A stretch of DNA of 64,000 nucleotides from Sphagnum magellanicum (GCA_021904315.1 CM038919.1:930001-994000); one strand, 5' to 3'; shown: positions 1-13,136, numbered from the stretch's first letter. The notes: a model not told the origin generated them from the sequence alone. Numbers and translations: made by a program.

Positions 1-1389
1 AAATGTTTTCCTAGTGTTTTCATAATATCTCTTTACCATCTTATCATCAAAAAACCCTTTTTTTGATTGTAGAATGAGCTACTAGACTCTAAGTATGCCA
101 AAGAAAAAAAACACAATCCTACCACAACTTCCCTTTTGAACCTTCTAATTTACTCCATTCCCTTCATAACCTTAAAACAACCTTCACCCTTACAAATCAT
201 TTGCACTCCCTTTTTTAACCTCCTCCTCACCTTTCCCCACTCTTGAACTCTTTTTGCTCGCTCTTCACATCTTCATTTTCACCTCAAGTGGCATTTTTCA
301 TTGAAAACAATCCTTGAACAACTACCACCATCTCCTTTGCCTCCCACTCATGCCTACACTTCCTTTTGTCATGTATTTTTCCCTAAGTTCACACCGAAGG
401 TCTCATTCTTCATAAGTGAATAGCCACCTCCCACTTGATTGTTGGTGATGTATTTAGTTCCCCCCAAGTTTTCCCCAAGTCTTCACGTCATGCTTTTACT
501 TTCACCTTAAATTCTGGAGTATCTCAACATCTTCACATCCAAATGAAAAGTCAACAAGGAGGAATTGATTAAGAAGCCCCAACCTATTATAATGACCTAA
601 CCCCTTAATTTAAACCTAAAATAAGTTTTTTAGGAATTGATCTTCTCAAACTACCGGCCCCCCCCCCAAATCAACTAATCTAGGGTAGGATAAGGTGACC
701 TGTATCCTTTATAGGCTAATTAACCTACTTTCTCCCATCCTTTACAAGCTGCCATTCCTTAAAATTTAAGGTAGTTAAGACTTTATCCTACCCCTTTTAT
801 ATCATGATCTCCTTCCCTTCTCCAAACTCCTATCCTTGTCAACTTATTCCTTATTTCATCTAATCCCCCCTCCCCACTAACAACAATCCCACAAAATGGA
901 GTTGGGTTAATTTCTACTTAATAGACACAACAAATGAAAAAATGTGCATAAATCTAAAATATGTTTCTATTAAATTTACATAAGTAGATTTGCAAAATTA
1001 CAACATTTTGCCAAAAAAATTTGGGAAAGGAAAATAAGAGTGGAATAAAACATGTGTTGATCATGGAATTTGCCTATGAAAATTGAATACCTTAGTGAAA
1101 ACAAGGTAGTGAATTTTTTAATTTCAAAACTTTTGCCTTTGATAATATAGGATTGAACATTAGACTAATCTAATTATAATCATTTTGTAAGTTTGCTATT
1201 AAGATAATCATGTTTCAAGAAGCATTATAGTTTTGGGCACATGTTGTGTTTTGTTACAACAAATAGAGGACAATGAGCGTTATTGGTGGAATGCCACCTC
1301 TTGAAATGTGGCATATCTCTTAGATTATTGCATATTTGTTTTGTCTCATTGTCACTTCTTATGTTTTAAATTAATCATGTGGACATTAG
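1..1389. other. Intergenic, AT-rich, no gene seen
   Basis: No convincing reading frame on either strand. The sequence is AT-rich with many short homopolymer runs, including a C run near 658-668. It leads into the transposase remnant that follows and may be part of the same decayed element. Confidence 0.6.
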
Positions 1390-2050
1390 TTGTTTAGTGA
1401 TGCATTGCATTTTATAGTTTTCATGAATTTAAAATTTAAGGAAGGAAATAAAGTTGTGCCCCTTTTTGATAGCTTAATGGACAATGATTTTGGTGTTGAT
1501 GATAAATTGACTTTGCTAGCTTTTAACATCACAAAGGAAATCTATGGAATGTTGGATTCTTTCCTTTCATTCCTAATGAAATATCAAGAGAAAAAATTGA
1601 TAACATGTTTTCCTTTATGTTAGCCTTTAGGTTCAAAAGTCTTCATATAATATTTTCATTTGTTCAGAAAAGGCAAGGTGTTACCATTGTTCAAGAATAT
1701 GATAAGAAGTTTTTGTACCCTATGCTAATGAAATGCCATAAACATTTGCATCCCTTGATTGAGTTTAAAATGAACGTTCTTTGACCATGGTGTTTTTGAT
1801 TAGGATTGCAGTTTGGATATCTTTGAGCAAATTGCAAATGCTGATTGCAAGAGCTTGTCCACAAGGAATTATTGATTAAAAAAAATATCAAATGAATGTG
1901 AAAGGCATGAATTTATTTTTATTCAATGGTGGGAAAAACATGAATCATTATTTCCTTGTGTATGAGATTTTAAACATGGTTAGATCATAGATTGAAATGA
2001 GACAAAAAATTTTCATCTGTTGGAATATTTTTTAATCTTAAGAAATGTTG
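1390..2050 (+). mobile_element. hAT-like transposase remnant (C-terminal part)
   Basis: A 77-codon open stretch at 1390-1623 ends with a segment resembling the plant hAT transposase region before the dimerisation domain (KYQEKK, followed in another frame by a segment like LAFRFKSLHI). Further downstream, pieces such as IVQEYDKKFLYPML and FIQWWEKHES appear in shifting frames on the same strand, in the order usual for this family. The copy is therefore decayed by several stops and frameshifts and encodes no working enzyme. No terminal inverted repeats or target duplication could be paired around it. The family call is from memory of related plant proteins, so it is moderate. Confidence 0.55.
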
Positions 2051-2305
2051 GTTATAAACTAAAAATTCAATAATAGGGCCAAAAACATTTATGGGTCAAA
2101 ATACCATGTAGCCAATGTACAATACTTGACATTTTTTTAAATTGCAATTCTATTTTATTATGAATTTCTCTTGGATGTTATAATCCTTGTTACATCTAAT
2201 GCAAGTTGCCAACACTACTTCCAAGTGCCCATGTGTATTTCCAAGTAGGAGACCTTCAAAAAATGAGAGATAAAATGTCACTAGAACCCAATAGAGAAAT
2301 CTGGC

Positions 2306-2332
2306 TATATATATATATATATATATATATAT
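2306..2332. repeat. (TA)n microsatellite
   Basis: An uninterrupted alternating T/A tract of about 27 bp. Confidence 0.95.
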
Positions 2333-2399
2333 GCTAATTGATGAATAGAAAACCAGGAAAACAAGTAATTTTAGCCATTTTATTATCATTTTTTTGCCA

Positions 2400-3448
2400 A
2401 GTAGCTAAATTTAGCCAAAAAAAAAAGTGAGTATGAAAAACCAAAACATTAAGGTGAAGGTTGTGGAATAGGAAAAAAAGAAAAGAAAAAAAAGAGGCCA
2501 TTACCATATGTGATGGAATATTCTCATAACCAGGGGTATGATATCCGTGGTTTTGGGAACATTCTTATGTCCCAGGTTACAAGGAATATTCTCAAATCTT
2601 GGACTTCAACCCTTTGGGATAGAATATTTCAGTTACCATGGGTCAATGACCTAAGGTTAACAAGAATATTCTATACCCAAAGGAGTAACTAGTGGTAGTA
2701 CCTAGTGTTGTTGGTTGGCTCCAGTTTTGGTTTTGACTCTTGGTCCGGGTACCCTGACCAGGGTTATTGGGCACCTAGACTACTGGTAAAAAACAATTTG
2801 AATTAGGAACCAATAAAGTGAATATTGAAATAATATAATAATATTATATTCACTTGTTAGTAGTATTAAATTGAATTATAATAATTAATATTTAAATTTT
2901 ATTTATTTATTTATTTATTTTCGGCAAGAAGATGCAGGAATGGTAAAGGTACTATGGTCATAGGAAAGGAAAGAAGGGTTAACACTTGGGAACTAGCCTA
3001 CTAATAACAATAGTAATAATAATAATAATAATAATAAGTCATCCTAGTAAGCTGAAGAGTTCACCAATTATTATTTTCCTAAAATTATAATTTAATTTTT
3101 AAAATTTTTTATTAATCAATTTTTATAAAAAAATAGTAAAATTAAAAAATCTAAAAAAAGCATAATTTGAGCTTTTGTACACAATATTTTTTCTTTGGGC
3201 AACATTTCGCACATCAGTTTTTTTAAAAATCTCCTGCAAATTGTATAAAAGTTTTTTTTTGAGTTCCTAGAGTGCCCGTCTGCCCGTCCTCTTTCCTGCC
3301 CGCTGCCCACCATCTTTTCTGTCCACTGCCCACCTGCCTGCCCTCCAGCCTGCCCGCTGCCCTCCCGCCTGCGCACTTACTTCCTTTCTTTCCTCCTTCC
3401 TTCCTTCCTTGCTCTGTCTCTCGCTGCCGTTGCTGCTGAGCGGCGCTT
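2400..3448. other. Intergenic, AT-rich with simple repeats
   Basis: No gene is recognised. A (TTTA)n tract lies near 2900-2920 and an (AAT)n tract near 3010-3036. From about 3270 the base composition shifts to CT/CCTGCC-rich DNA, marking the start of the promoter side of the next gene. Reading frames on the minus strand here translate to low-complexity Gly/Gln/Arg runs and are not believed. Confidence 0.6.
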
Positions 3449-4461
3449 TTGTTGCAGCAGTGTCCTCGATCTGTGTGCACATCTGAGGAGGAAGCGGAGC
3501 ATCATCGTCGTCGTCGGCATGCGATGGCCGATGATGCTCTTGACCTGATCCCGAAACCCAAGTCACCCATTTTCACTTCCTGCTTTACTTCCGTGTTTCT
3601 TTCTATCAGCACTCTTTCTGGGATGTCTGTCTGGAAATACGAGCAGCGGCTATGGCCTGTTGTTTTACAGCTTTTCCTGCCTGTCTATCTGTCTCTCTAC
3701 TGTCTACGACTCTCCTCCTCGTTGATTGTGCGGATCCAATACGCCCAGCAGCATCATCAGGAGCCAGTAGCCTGCAGATATCGTTGATTGTGGCAGTTGA
3801 CTCTGCAATATTGATGGCAGCATGCTGTTTCCCCAACTACTTTACAACATCATGTATTTAAGCCGAAGTACTTCCCATTAGAGCAGGATCTCATCACACA
3901 GGTCAGAATCCAGATTGCTCACACTCGACTGTTGAGAAACCCAAAAGAAAAAGAAAAAAAAGAAAAAAAAAGAAGAAATCATCGAAGAAGAAAAAAATTT
4001 CTAGCTCTCCATCATTGGAGAGAGAGAGAGAGAGAGAGAGAAAGTAAGTAGAGCCTCTGGTACCACCAACCTCTAGTACCGTGGGAGGAGGAGCAGCATT
4101 CTATAAGGATCCCGACATTCCAGGAGGAGCCTCATGATCAGTTGTGTTCTCCCAGGAGAAAAACGTGTCCTACGTGATCGAGATTCGAGTATCTCTAGTG
4201 CTGTTTTCTGGGAATCTGGAGAATGGGTGCTAGCTTTCTTATGTTGGGGAAGAGGAGAAAGAAACTGTTGGTTGTTTTTTGTTTAGAAAATTTCCTTTAG
4301 TTCATCGTCAACGGCTCTTTTCGCAACTGGGGTTTTCTAGATCAGGATTTGAAGCTGGCGATCACCAACAAGCTTCTGCCCGATGATCAGGAGAGACTGC
4401 TTGTTTCGAGAAATATGATAGTGTTTTGATAGACATTCTCGAGAGGTGGTGGGAAGAAAAT
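3449..4461 (+). promoter_or_regulatory. Probable promoter and 5' UTR of the NTMC2T6-like gene
   Basis: The tract just upstream of the ATG is relatively GC-rich and contains a (GA)n run at 4018-4041, a pattern common in plant 5' leaders. A GTAAGT directly after the GA run (about 4044) could be the donor of a 5' UTR intron, but no acceptor was decided. The 112-codon frame at 3449-3787 has no recognised domain and is probably untranslated leader or upstream DNA. Confidence 0.4.
4018..4041. repeat. (GA)n microsatellite in 5' leader
   Basis: An uninterrupted GA tract of about 24 bp, upstream of the start codon at 4462. Confidence 0.9.
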
Positions 4462-7400
4462 ATGGATCAGGTGCCACCAGCAGCTTCAATAGCAGCAACT
4501 GCTGTAGAGGCCAGCAGCAGTGAGGCAGCAGCAGCAGCAGCAGCAGCAGCAGGCAATGATGATGAAGCTGATAAAGCAGGAGCAGGAGGAGGGGGAACAA
4601 CAACAGCAGTGATGGAGCCTCAGCCATTCTTCCCCTTCATGCTGCATGTGGGAGGAGTGCTGATCCTCAGTTGGCTAGCATCTGCCTTTTCCATCAATTC
4701 CATCCTCATTGTGGTCATCAGCTTCATCTACTTGTATCATGTAGGTCTAATAGTTTGTACTGTAATTCCAAAACCCTATTTTCTTTTCTCTTGGCTTTTC
4801 TTGACATGCATGTATGAATCCACCTTACTTGTTGCATTAAGGACCAGCTTCACCATTGATCATCCTTTCCTCCAAGCAAACCTAGGAATACTTACTTGTT
4901 GCAAGCAGGACCTTTCATGTGCGCCTTCACCATTGATCCTTTCCAAGGAAACCTATGAGTACTTAGTTCTTGGGAGCTTCACCATTTGATGCTTTCCAAG
5001 GAAACCTGCGCAAACAATTTTTTATTCTTACCCACAAAACGAGCTTGCAAGGAAGCTTGAAAGTGCTTACAACATGTTGATGATCTATGTGTGTGAAAAT
5101 CAAACCAATACATGGAAACAGTGGGAAGGAAAGAAATGGAGTCTATCTGTGTCTTTGAATGTTTGGTACCTTCAAAGTGTTTTTTTTGGTGGAGTTTTTT
5201 GATGTTGCAGTCTCATTAGAAATGATTTTTGAAACTGGTGCAGGTAGAGAAGCAGGGACAAGAGAGAGAACATCGATGGATACGCCATCAAGAAAGACGA
5301 AAGGCACACATTGCAGGGGTAAAAATGCAAAAATCTCTTTACTGACCCAGAAATTCTATTCTTCTGAAGTTGACCATTACTGAATAAGAAATACAGAAAA
5401 AAACAGAATGCACAACTAGTGCATCATCACTGCTGATCTTTCTCAATTCTGATCCTCTGTAAAAGAAATGCAGAGACAAGATTCTGATACAACACATTAT
5501 AGCTGAAAAACAGAGAAGCAAAACCCAGTGTTAGGTTTTTTTTGCAGCAGGATTGGTGTTGTTGTTACCATTGGGTTCAAGGAGTTTGAATACCGACTAA
5601 CACTGTCATGTTCCAAATCCTTTGTGCAGCTTGGTGATGGAGAAACCGTGCGATGGTTAAATCAAACCCTAATGAGCATGTGGCCTGTGTGCCTGGAGTC
5701 CTTTGTTTCTCAACAATTCTTCCTGCCCATAGTCCCATGGTTTCTGGATACGTACAAGCCCAAGTCTGTGGTAAATGACGGATCAGAATCTTGTGCCCCG
5801 GTGTTTTAAACAAATGACCTGAATTTATGCCCATTGTTTGTCACTGTATTTGCTTTCAGCTTGCAAATATCAATTTCAAAGCTTGATTTTATTATGAGTT
5901 TGCATCAGGGCATACTACCAATTGACCATTTTGGGTGGCTGATGAGGCAAGTTTGGGGATATGGGTAGAGTGAAGTTTTGTTGCAGAAACTTCATTTGGG
6001 AAACCAAGCACCAGTATTCACATTAATACGTGCATTGGATCAGCAGAGTGATGGTGATCACTTGGTACTACTGCTCTTCTTTTCTATCCCATTTCTCCTC
6101 TTTCAGAAAATCCAACAAGTTTGAGCTGAATGAATGAATGAATGAATTTGCCCTTTTCATCCCCAAAAGAAAGGAAAAAGAAAATAGAGCATGAATTGGA
6201 CATAAACTGAACCCTAATGATGGGTTCTGCAGGTGATGGAAGCAGCAATGGAGTTTGCATCTGGGGATGACATGAGTGCTGAGATGTCAGTGGCATTATT
6301 ACCCCGTCGTTTTGGTGGTTTTCGCACCACTTTCTACATCTCAAAGTTACACATAGAGGGAAAGGTAATTCTTCCATAAATCTTCCTTTGGGCAACTAAA
6401 CTAGTTCATCTTCTTTCCTATGCCTTCCAGTGTGGCATTCTGTCTGTGAGAATTAGGATGTCTATCTCATATCCTATTGGATTATAAGTTTGATGTTGGA
6501 TTCCTGAGATTGGGTTTGGTTGTAACTTGTAGGTCAAAATAGCAGTAAAGTTTGCAAATGGCTGGCCAGTTATTGGGCGCATCCGCTTCTGCTTTGCACA
6601 TCCACCTTATGTCCAAATGACAGCCCGTCCAATGTACAAGGGAATGATGGATGTTACCTACATTCCAGGTGCTGCAGGCTGGCTGGTAATAAATATCAGA
6701 CTCTTGTCTTCCCAAACTCATCAATTTTACTGGGTTTTGTAGCAGATGTGTTAATTAGAATTTTATATATCAGTTGTTGCAGATAATTCATGTTACCTAC
6801 ATTCTGGGTGTAAATGCAGCATTTGCAGATATTTCTTTAAAATGCATGGATTGGGTATTTCTTTTACAGGAAGCAACGCTGGTGAGTGCACTGGAGCAGT
6901 CTCTAGTGGAAGTGAGTGCACTCCTCCAGGATCTGTCTTTGTGTTCACTCCTACTACCTATATGAGCTTAAGGTTCAGATCATTTAAGTTTTCCTTGAGT
7001 GATCTGCAGGTCTGAAGTAGAGAATTTGGCTTGTGTGCAGCCAAATATGCTTGTGGTGGATGTGGAGAGGCTTGCTGCAAACAATGTGATGCTGCCAAAC
7101 TTTGTACCTGAGCGAAGTACGGTTCCTCTGACTGCGTCTGTAGACAACAAGCAGTTCACTCCAATAGCAATTGTGCACATCGAAATCCTCAGTGCAAAAC
7201 AACTACGAGCTGCAGACAGGAATGGTATGTACAGGTCTTTATGTGCATATGCCCCTGTTAAGATCAAGCTTTGCTTTGTTACAATTTGATCATTACTCTA
7301 CAGGTGGAGTGGCCATGCCAGAAAATGGCATTGACAAATGGGAAATGCATCATGTCAGCTGATTTGTTGTGCGAAACTTGGGTTCTGATTGACCATAGTG

Positions 7401-9397
7401 CTTGTTTGGTTGGTTGTTGTCATTGTTGGTTGTTGTTGTTGCAGGATTATCAGATCCTTTTGTAGCAATTTCGCTTGGGCCAAGTTCCAGAAAAACAACA
7501 GTGAAGAAGAAAACCCTAAACCCGACTTGGAATGAGAAGTTTCAGTTGCCAATCTCATCATGGGATCTTCCCAACATCCTCATCTTGCGTGTCCGTGACA
7601 AGGATATAGTTTTTCATGATGAGCTTGGGTACACATCTCTCTCTCTCTCTCTCGCTCATGCTAAGTGTTACTTTTGTTTTTCATTTTCTGTGCCATAATC
7701 AGTGATTGTTGTTTATTGCATTGTAAACATCTTGGCTACTGGATTGCATTTCCTATTGTAGTATCTTCACTTGATTTGGAACTTTGATACTGTGATATTG
7801 TACATCTCAACTGGAATCACACTAACTTATCTTTGTGTGGCGGACTGGGCTTTATCTGACTGGGTGCTTAGGTCATGCACAGTTTGTGTTAGCGATTATC
7901 AAGATGGTGAATGGCATGAAGAGAATCTTGCTCTTGAAGTGAAACTCAAACGCGAAATTAAGAAAGTAGGCCAGCTACACTTCCGAATCATGGTAGAGAA
8001 AAGTGCAATTTTGGAACCATTTGAAGACAATCAAAGCAGTGTCACTGGTTCACTGGTAAGTCATCAGTTTTTTCTTCTCATTCGAAGGGTCCACAGAAAA
8101 ACCCATCACCCCTCTGTTTTTTCATGAGCTTGTTCTTCCCAAACTCTCTGACTCTTCTATCATATCTTTTGTTTCTGTATTTTACTCATGCAGTGAGTTT
8201 TGTTGTCTTCAGCGGGGATCTCAAGAACTGTACACGAGTGGAAACAACACCATTTCCACTGAATTATCACCACCCTCAACTGATACATTCACCAAGAGAC
8301 TGAAAAATGATCAAGCATCTGTGAACAATGCATCTGGTGATCAGAAGCAAAAGGGTAAGATTTCTCACAGTCGGTCTTCTTCAGCTGGTGGCGGTTATAC
8401 TGAAACACAAACAATTGTTGTACCGGATGTCACACAACAACAGCAGCAACCACGTGAAGGAGAAGTTAGTGAAATCATTGATGTGCCAATTGGACCACGC
8501 GGCGCATTCACCATTCTTCATCCAGGCAAAGCATCTCCAAGAAAATGGCCCATTCAGAAATCAGCGAGTATGCGAAAAGGAGGAAGCTCACAGGAGAAAG
8601 TGAAATATGAGGGACCTGAAGTAGTACGAAAATCAGGTCTTTTGAAGATATTTCATCGGAGGAAAGGGAGTACTGGTGGAGGAGGTTCTCAAGAGAGCAT
8701 CCCAGCAATTGAGAAGGAGAGTGATCAATCCTTTCCATGTAGTAGTGTGGAGCATTCCATGGAGCTACTACCTCCACATCCCCCTGAGCACAATGGAACT
8801 GTGAGGCTGATCCTGGAACCCAACACTGTTCACTTGACTGCACCGGATGAGCCCCCGGAGATGAATATTCACCCTCAAACTCTGACACCCATTTTGAGCA
8901 ATCAGAAACATGATGTGGATCAAGGGGAGGATGATGAGGATGAGGCTGAGGATGACGAGACTTGGACTCCTGAGCACACTCCAAAGAGCACTGAATTCAC
9001 ACCTGGACAATACGAGGTTGACAATTCTGATTCTCAAACCAACGGGACACCACCTGTCAAGAGCAAGAGACGTGGGTGGCTGGGGAAGATGACCAAGATA
9101 CGCATAAAGCGAAAACCAAAAACCCACTCGGACATTAACAACAACAACAACAAAGACATTCAGGTTGTGAATTCACCAGAGCTGTTGTATTCAGATGAGT
9201 TCGGGGATAGGGAACTGAATTACAACAATTCAATGTTTGCTGATGAGGAAGAACCACCGATCCATGAGGATGAGAAGAAGATCATCAATAGTTCACAGTC
9301 CCGACGAGGATCATCACTGCGCAGCATCTCAGAAAAAACCTTGGCAAAACTGGGTCTTGGTCCTAAGAAGGCTTCACAAACGCAAAGGTCAACTTGA
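4462..9397 (+). CDS. NTMC2T6-like: SMP-C2 domain membrane protein (NTMC2T6-like)
   Basis: Tethering and lipid-transfer type protein of the plant NTMC2 (synaptotagmin-like) group, expected at ER-related membrane contacts. Exons: 4462-4740, 5244-5318, 5630-5770, 5987-6064, 6233-6364, 6533-6685, 6870-6911, 7041-7224, 7445-7628, 7872-8055, 8213-9397. All junctions are GT-AG and the sum is 2637 nt (878 aa). Residues about 55-93 form one or two hydrophobic segments (membrane anchor). An SMP domain follows at about 120-305 (ETVRWLNQTL, IVPWFLDTYKP, EGKVKIAVKF, PNMLVVD). A C2 domain lies at about 338-450, with the acidic loop positions visible (DRNGLSDPF, RVRDKD). The last 390 residues are Ser/Glu/Lys-rich and probably disordered, as in Arabidopsis NTMC2T6. 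The N-terminus has a poly-Ala run. The short linker before KLHLGNQ at exon 4 lacks a stretch of about seven residues that relatives have; a microexon may have been missed between 5771 and 5986. Confidence 0.88.
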
Positions 9398-9654
9398 TAA
9401 TGCCACCTAGCTGTTGTACCATACACACACACACACACCCCCATATATATATGTATGCTTAGTGCACACTTTCAGAGTGGGTTTTTGAAGGTGCATCAAT
9501 TTTTGCTTCTGAGCTTTCATTCCCTGGATCTCTGCTCAAAGCAACCATCAAAGCCAACTTCTTAATTTGTGTATTCTATTTCTCATGGTATTTCTGAGCT
9601 CCACAGCTGCAAAACAGGGGCTTTGCTTGTTCTACTCCCGTTGCTGATTTAGGG

Positions 9655-9797
9655 TTTAGGGTTTTAAGGGCCAATATGTTTATGGTATATAGGTTTATGG
9701 TCAGTGTTTAGGGTTTAAGGGCTGATGTGTTTATGGTATAGGTTTGGGTTCATGGATAGGATTTAGGGTTTAAGGGGCCAACGAGTTTATTTGTAGG
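9655..9797. repeat. Short degenerate tandem repeat with TTTAGGG cores
   Basis: Three consecutive units begin TTTAGGGTTT(T)AAGGG at 9655, 9707 and 9772, each followed by a GTTTATGGTATA-like or GAGTTTAT-like stretch. Unit lengths are about 52, 65 and 26 bp. The repeat lies 260 bp downstream of the NTMC2T6-like stop codon, so it may be in its 3' flank. Confidence 0.7.
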
Positions 9798-9810
9798 GTC
9801 AGGGTTGAAG

Positions 9811-12315
9811 TTGCTTGGTTTAAAATTGGCTCAATTACAAAGGGCCAGTGCTTAATGCACTAATTTGTGCACCAATTTTTAAGTAGCTTGTTCTTTTGAG
9901 GATCTTATGATTTGTTACGTGGGAGACTGGACTGGTTAAGGATCATGAATGGTTTGAAGTATTTGTTACTTACAGAGGCCCTTGCTTCTTAGTTGGATTG
10001 GGAACTGAAATGCAAAAGTTGGAGATGGTTTAGATATTGCAAACTTGTAACTTTTCCTGCACTTGTTGGTGCGATTTTCTTCTCTCATTGTGCCAATATA
10101 AACCATCACTTGTGACACAGGGTATAGAAGGCATTCTTATTATGAGGAGGGAATTTGTTCAAAGGACCTTGTTCAAAGCGACTTGTCAAGTTGAAATTTA
10201 TTTCTTTAGTATGATGAGAATGGAGATGTAGTCTGAATATCACGAGCTTTGAATACGAATTCAAACCCTATCAAACACCCAGTGAGAGAACCATTTGGTC
10301 CAATATTAGTTTGATAAAAGCTGATACCCTGCTTGTATCAACTTCACACATGTTTCATCCATATGGGTAGTCTCCAAACCCTAAACCCCTTTTGCTTTTG
10401 CACTTGTGAACTATAAACATTGCTTTTGATACAAGGTTGTTCACTACTTTTGCCAAGTGCATTATTGTAATGGGAACAACATAACTTCAAGAGCACCTTA
10501 AATGCAAGTAGATATAGATCCTACTTTTTACATTGTCTACTTTTATAAAAGTAGGTGCAAATAGATTTTAAAATAAATTTGAAGTTGAAAAATTAAACTT
10601 TTAAGTGGGAATCATTTTAAGCATATCATAGACTTTATGACAACATGCGATTTATAAATTATGTATTTCCCCTTTGGAATGAAAGTAGGTTTTAACTATG
10701 GATTCCACATATGTATTCAAAATGGGACATATTATCTTCATAAGTGGAGCTACATTGTTGTTGTAGGATGGAGTAAATTTATTATTATTAATTATAGAAT
10801 TTTCACCCCAATAACAATGGTATTTGAAAAACCTAGGTGTATGCATGTGAGTTTGCTTCCAAGAGAAGACTCTAGGTATGAATATGTACACTAGTATAAT
10901 TTGGATGGACCTTATTTCAAGGAATCACAAAATATTTCAAATGTGGTCAAATCCTATACCCAAGAGGGTAGGGGCTTGACATATCAAGCTACATGGTATT
11001 TATAAGTGTTGGTAGGTTCAAGGTACTCAAGAGGTTCTTTGGTAAGGTCCATGTCAAGTTCAAGGTACTTGGAGTGGATGTTCACAATTTTGTTAAAACC
11101 AAAATTAGAACTGAAATTGGATGTTGGAACTAGCCTCTTGCTTGCCTCTTGTTCAAAGTGCAACCAAGACTTGGATTAGGCTACTTTCTTCTTTGGAAAA
11201 AAATTAGGTTTTAAAACTATTTCATTGTATTTTTATTTTTTAAATGCCAAAGTAATGTTTTAGTTTTTAAGCTTGAGTTTTTAGTTTTAATTCGTTGCAC
11301 ATGATTAATAACATGGAATCATTTGTCTTGGGCTTTGTGCATTAATCGAACAAAAAAAAAATTCACACAATTTTTAGTTTGAATTGTGTTTAATGTAAAT
11401 AAAATATATTTATATTTTAACTTGTTGGGCTCCAAAAGCTTTGGGAAAATATTGGCATTACATGTCTTACAAAACTAGAAAACCATGTAAAAAACTACAT
11501 TAGTGGTTTTATCAAATGAAAAAAAACCAAGAAATCAACAACATTGACCCCCGACCTATATAATAAACCAACATTGGTTCAAATCAATGTCAACCAATTT
11601 TACATTTTTTTAAAGAGAACCTTTGGTCCTAGTCTTGACCATTCAATTTGTTTTGAAGGTTTTTTGAAGTGTGGGTTTGTCTTCAATTTTTTAAATGTTT
11701 AAACCATGTGATTATAATTTTGGCCCATTTTTTCAAATTCAAGAACCTCTAATCTCAATTTAGTATTTGAGTGTGGCTCCATGTATTGAATACACACACT
11801 ACAATGCTAGAAATTGCATAAGCACAAAGTTTTACAACAAATTAAAATTTGGGTTTAAATAGGTCTAAAATTTTACAATTAAAATTAATATTTACCTATG
11901 AAGATTAATCTATTTGCTAACTTTAAAAAAAAGTTCAACTTGGTCTATTTAAAGAACTTGGGTTCAAGACTTGTTCTAATTTTAATGTTAGATCTAGCAA
12001 AAGACTAGTTCCAAACTTCCATAGTTTGGTTATTGTGACAATTCTTTGTTGATGTTTATTTAAAGCTTACCAATGTCGTTTCAAACTAATGTTGGCTAGT
12101 TTTGGGTTTTTAGTCGAGTAGGTTCAAATCCAATTTTAATCATGCTTTGATAATGAAAATTAGGCAAAAAAAATAAAATTCATAAGTTTTTTGCATCGTG
12201 TGAATTTTGAACAAACCTATGAAGCCAATAAGTTTGTGATGGAACACTTATGGGTTTAACTTTGACCCAAACTCGATCAAGATTCAAAATTAATGGGTCT
12301 AACTTGGACCTAAAC
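9811..12315. other. Intergenic, no gene seen
   Basis: AT-rich sequence with scattered short frames but no domain or exon-like pattern on either strand. A perfect 18-bp palindrome (CTACTTTTATAAAAGTAG) lies at 10537-10554. Nothing else could be supported. Confidence 0.6.
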
Positions 12316-13136
12316 TGTCGCAACCCTACTTGGGAGAGTGTGAAGATGAGACTCACATTCCCAAAATGGGGACTTGGGAGTCCTCCGGGACTCCTGAAAT
12401 TTCAGAATTCGATTGCAGGGGTCAAATCACGTCACATTGGGACGTTCTTTACATCATTGGAAAGCTATTGAAGTGCAGATGTTGAAAATGGCCTTGCATA
12501 GACCATTTGGATATCTACAGCACAAGTTATGGCAAAAAAAAGGGTCGGGAGTCAAACTAGTAGTTTGACTTCCGACCACTAAAAGTTGAGAATCGACCTG
12601 ACCTTGGTGCGTGCAGGTGCAAGTAAAATGCAACACATCGTTGGAAAGCTTTCGAGGAGAGCTATAACTTTGCTTCAGACTTCATCCCAATCGAAGGTTT
12701 GAGCAAAGAGTTATGATTGTGCAAAGTCCCGAGCTCCAAACCGGGATAGTTTCGGGACTCCTCATTGGGAGTCCCGGGATAAAAAGCCATTTGGATGTGG
12801 GCCGTGGAGAGGCACAAAGTATACTATATGGGGGAAGGTGGTGGCTTCCCCCGAATCTGGGTTGTGGTGAGTCAAGTGAGTCCAGAGTTGCCCGTGGCTT
12901 ATCCTAGCACCAAAGGTGCTCCAGAATGTGAATTAACCAACTTGTTGGTTGGTTTGATGCAGGTTCGAGTAAGTGAATAACTTGTCACTCTTCCTAATCC
13001 CATCCCAGAGCTTCAGCACGACCCTCTACCCCTTCTAGTGCTGAGAGCTGGGAGTGTGCCTCAAGTTTTTCACAATTCCGTTGTGAGAGTAACTTAAACC
13101 CAATTTGAGTCTAACTAGGGACTTGGGAGCGCATCA
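12316..13136. mobile_element. Solo LTR, copy A, with TAAAC target duplication
   Basis: This 821-bp block starts TGTCGCAACCCTAC and ends GCATCA, giving the canonical TG...CA ends. It is flanked on both sides by the 5-bp direct repeat TAAAC. No gag or pol remnants adjoin it, so it is a solo LTR left by recombination. It is plainly the same family as the two solo LTRs at 44.6 and 45.7 kb, sharing stretches such as GACTTGGGAGTCCTC and an inverted repeat built on GGTCGGGAGTCAAA. The LTR superfamily cannot be told from an LTR alone. It is a fossil without coding capacity. Confidence 0.88.

Noticed and set aside
3116-3836. Several overlapping frames on both strands upstream of the NTMC2T6-like gene
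   Set aside because: They are Gly/Gln/Arg or Ser/Leu low-complexity translations of CCTGCC- and CT-rich leader DNA, with no recognised domain.
4337-4627. Leucine-rich 96-codon minus-strand frame
   Set aside because: It is the antisense of the CAG/GCA-rich poly-Ala codons in exon 1.
12121-12131. GGTTCAAATCC as the B box of a tRNA gene
   Set aside because: No matching A box or cloverleaf stems could be drawn around it.
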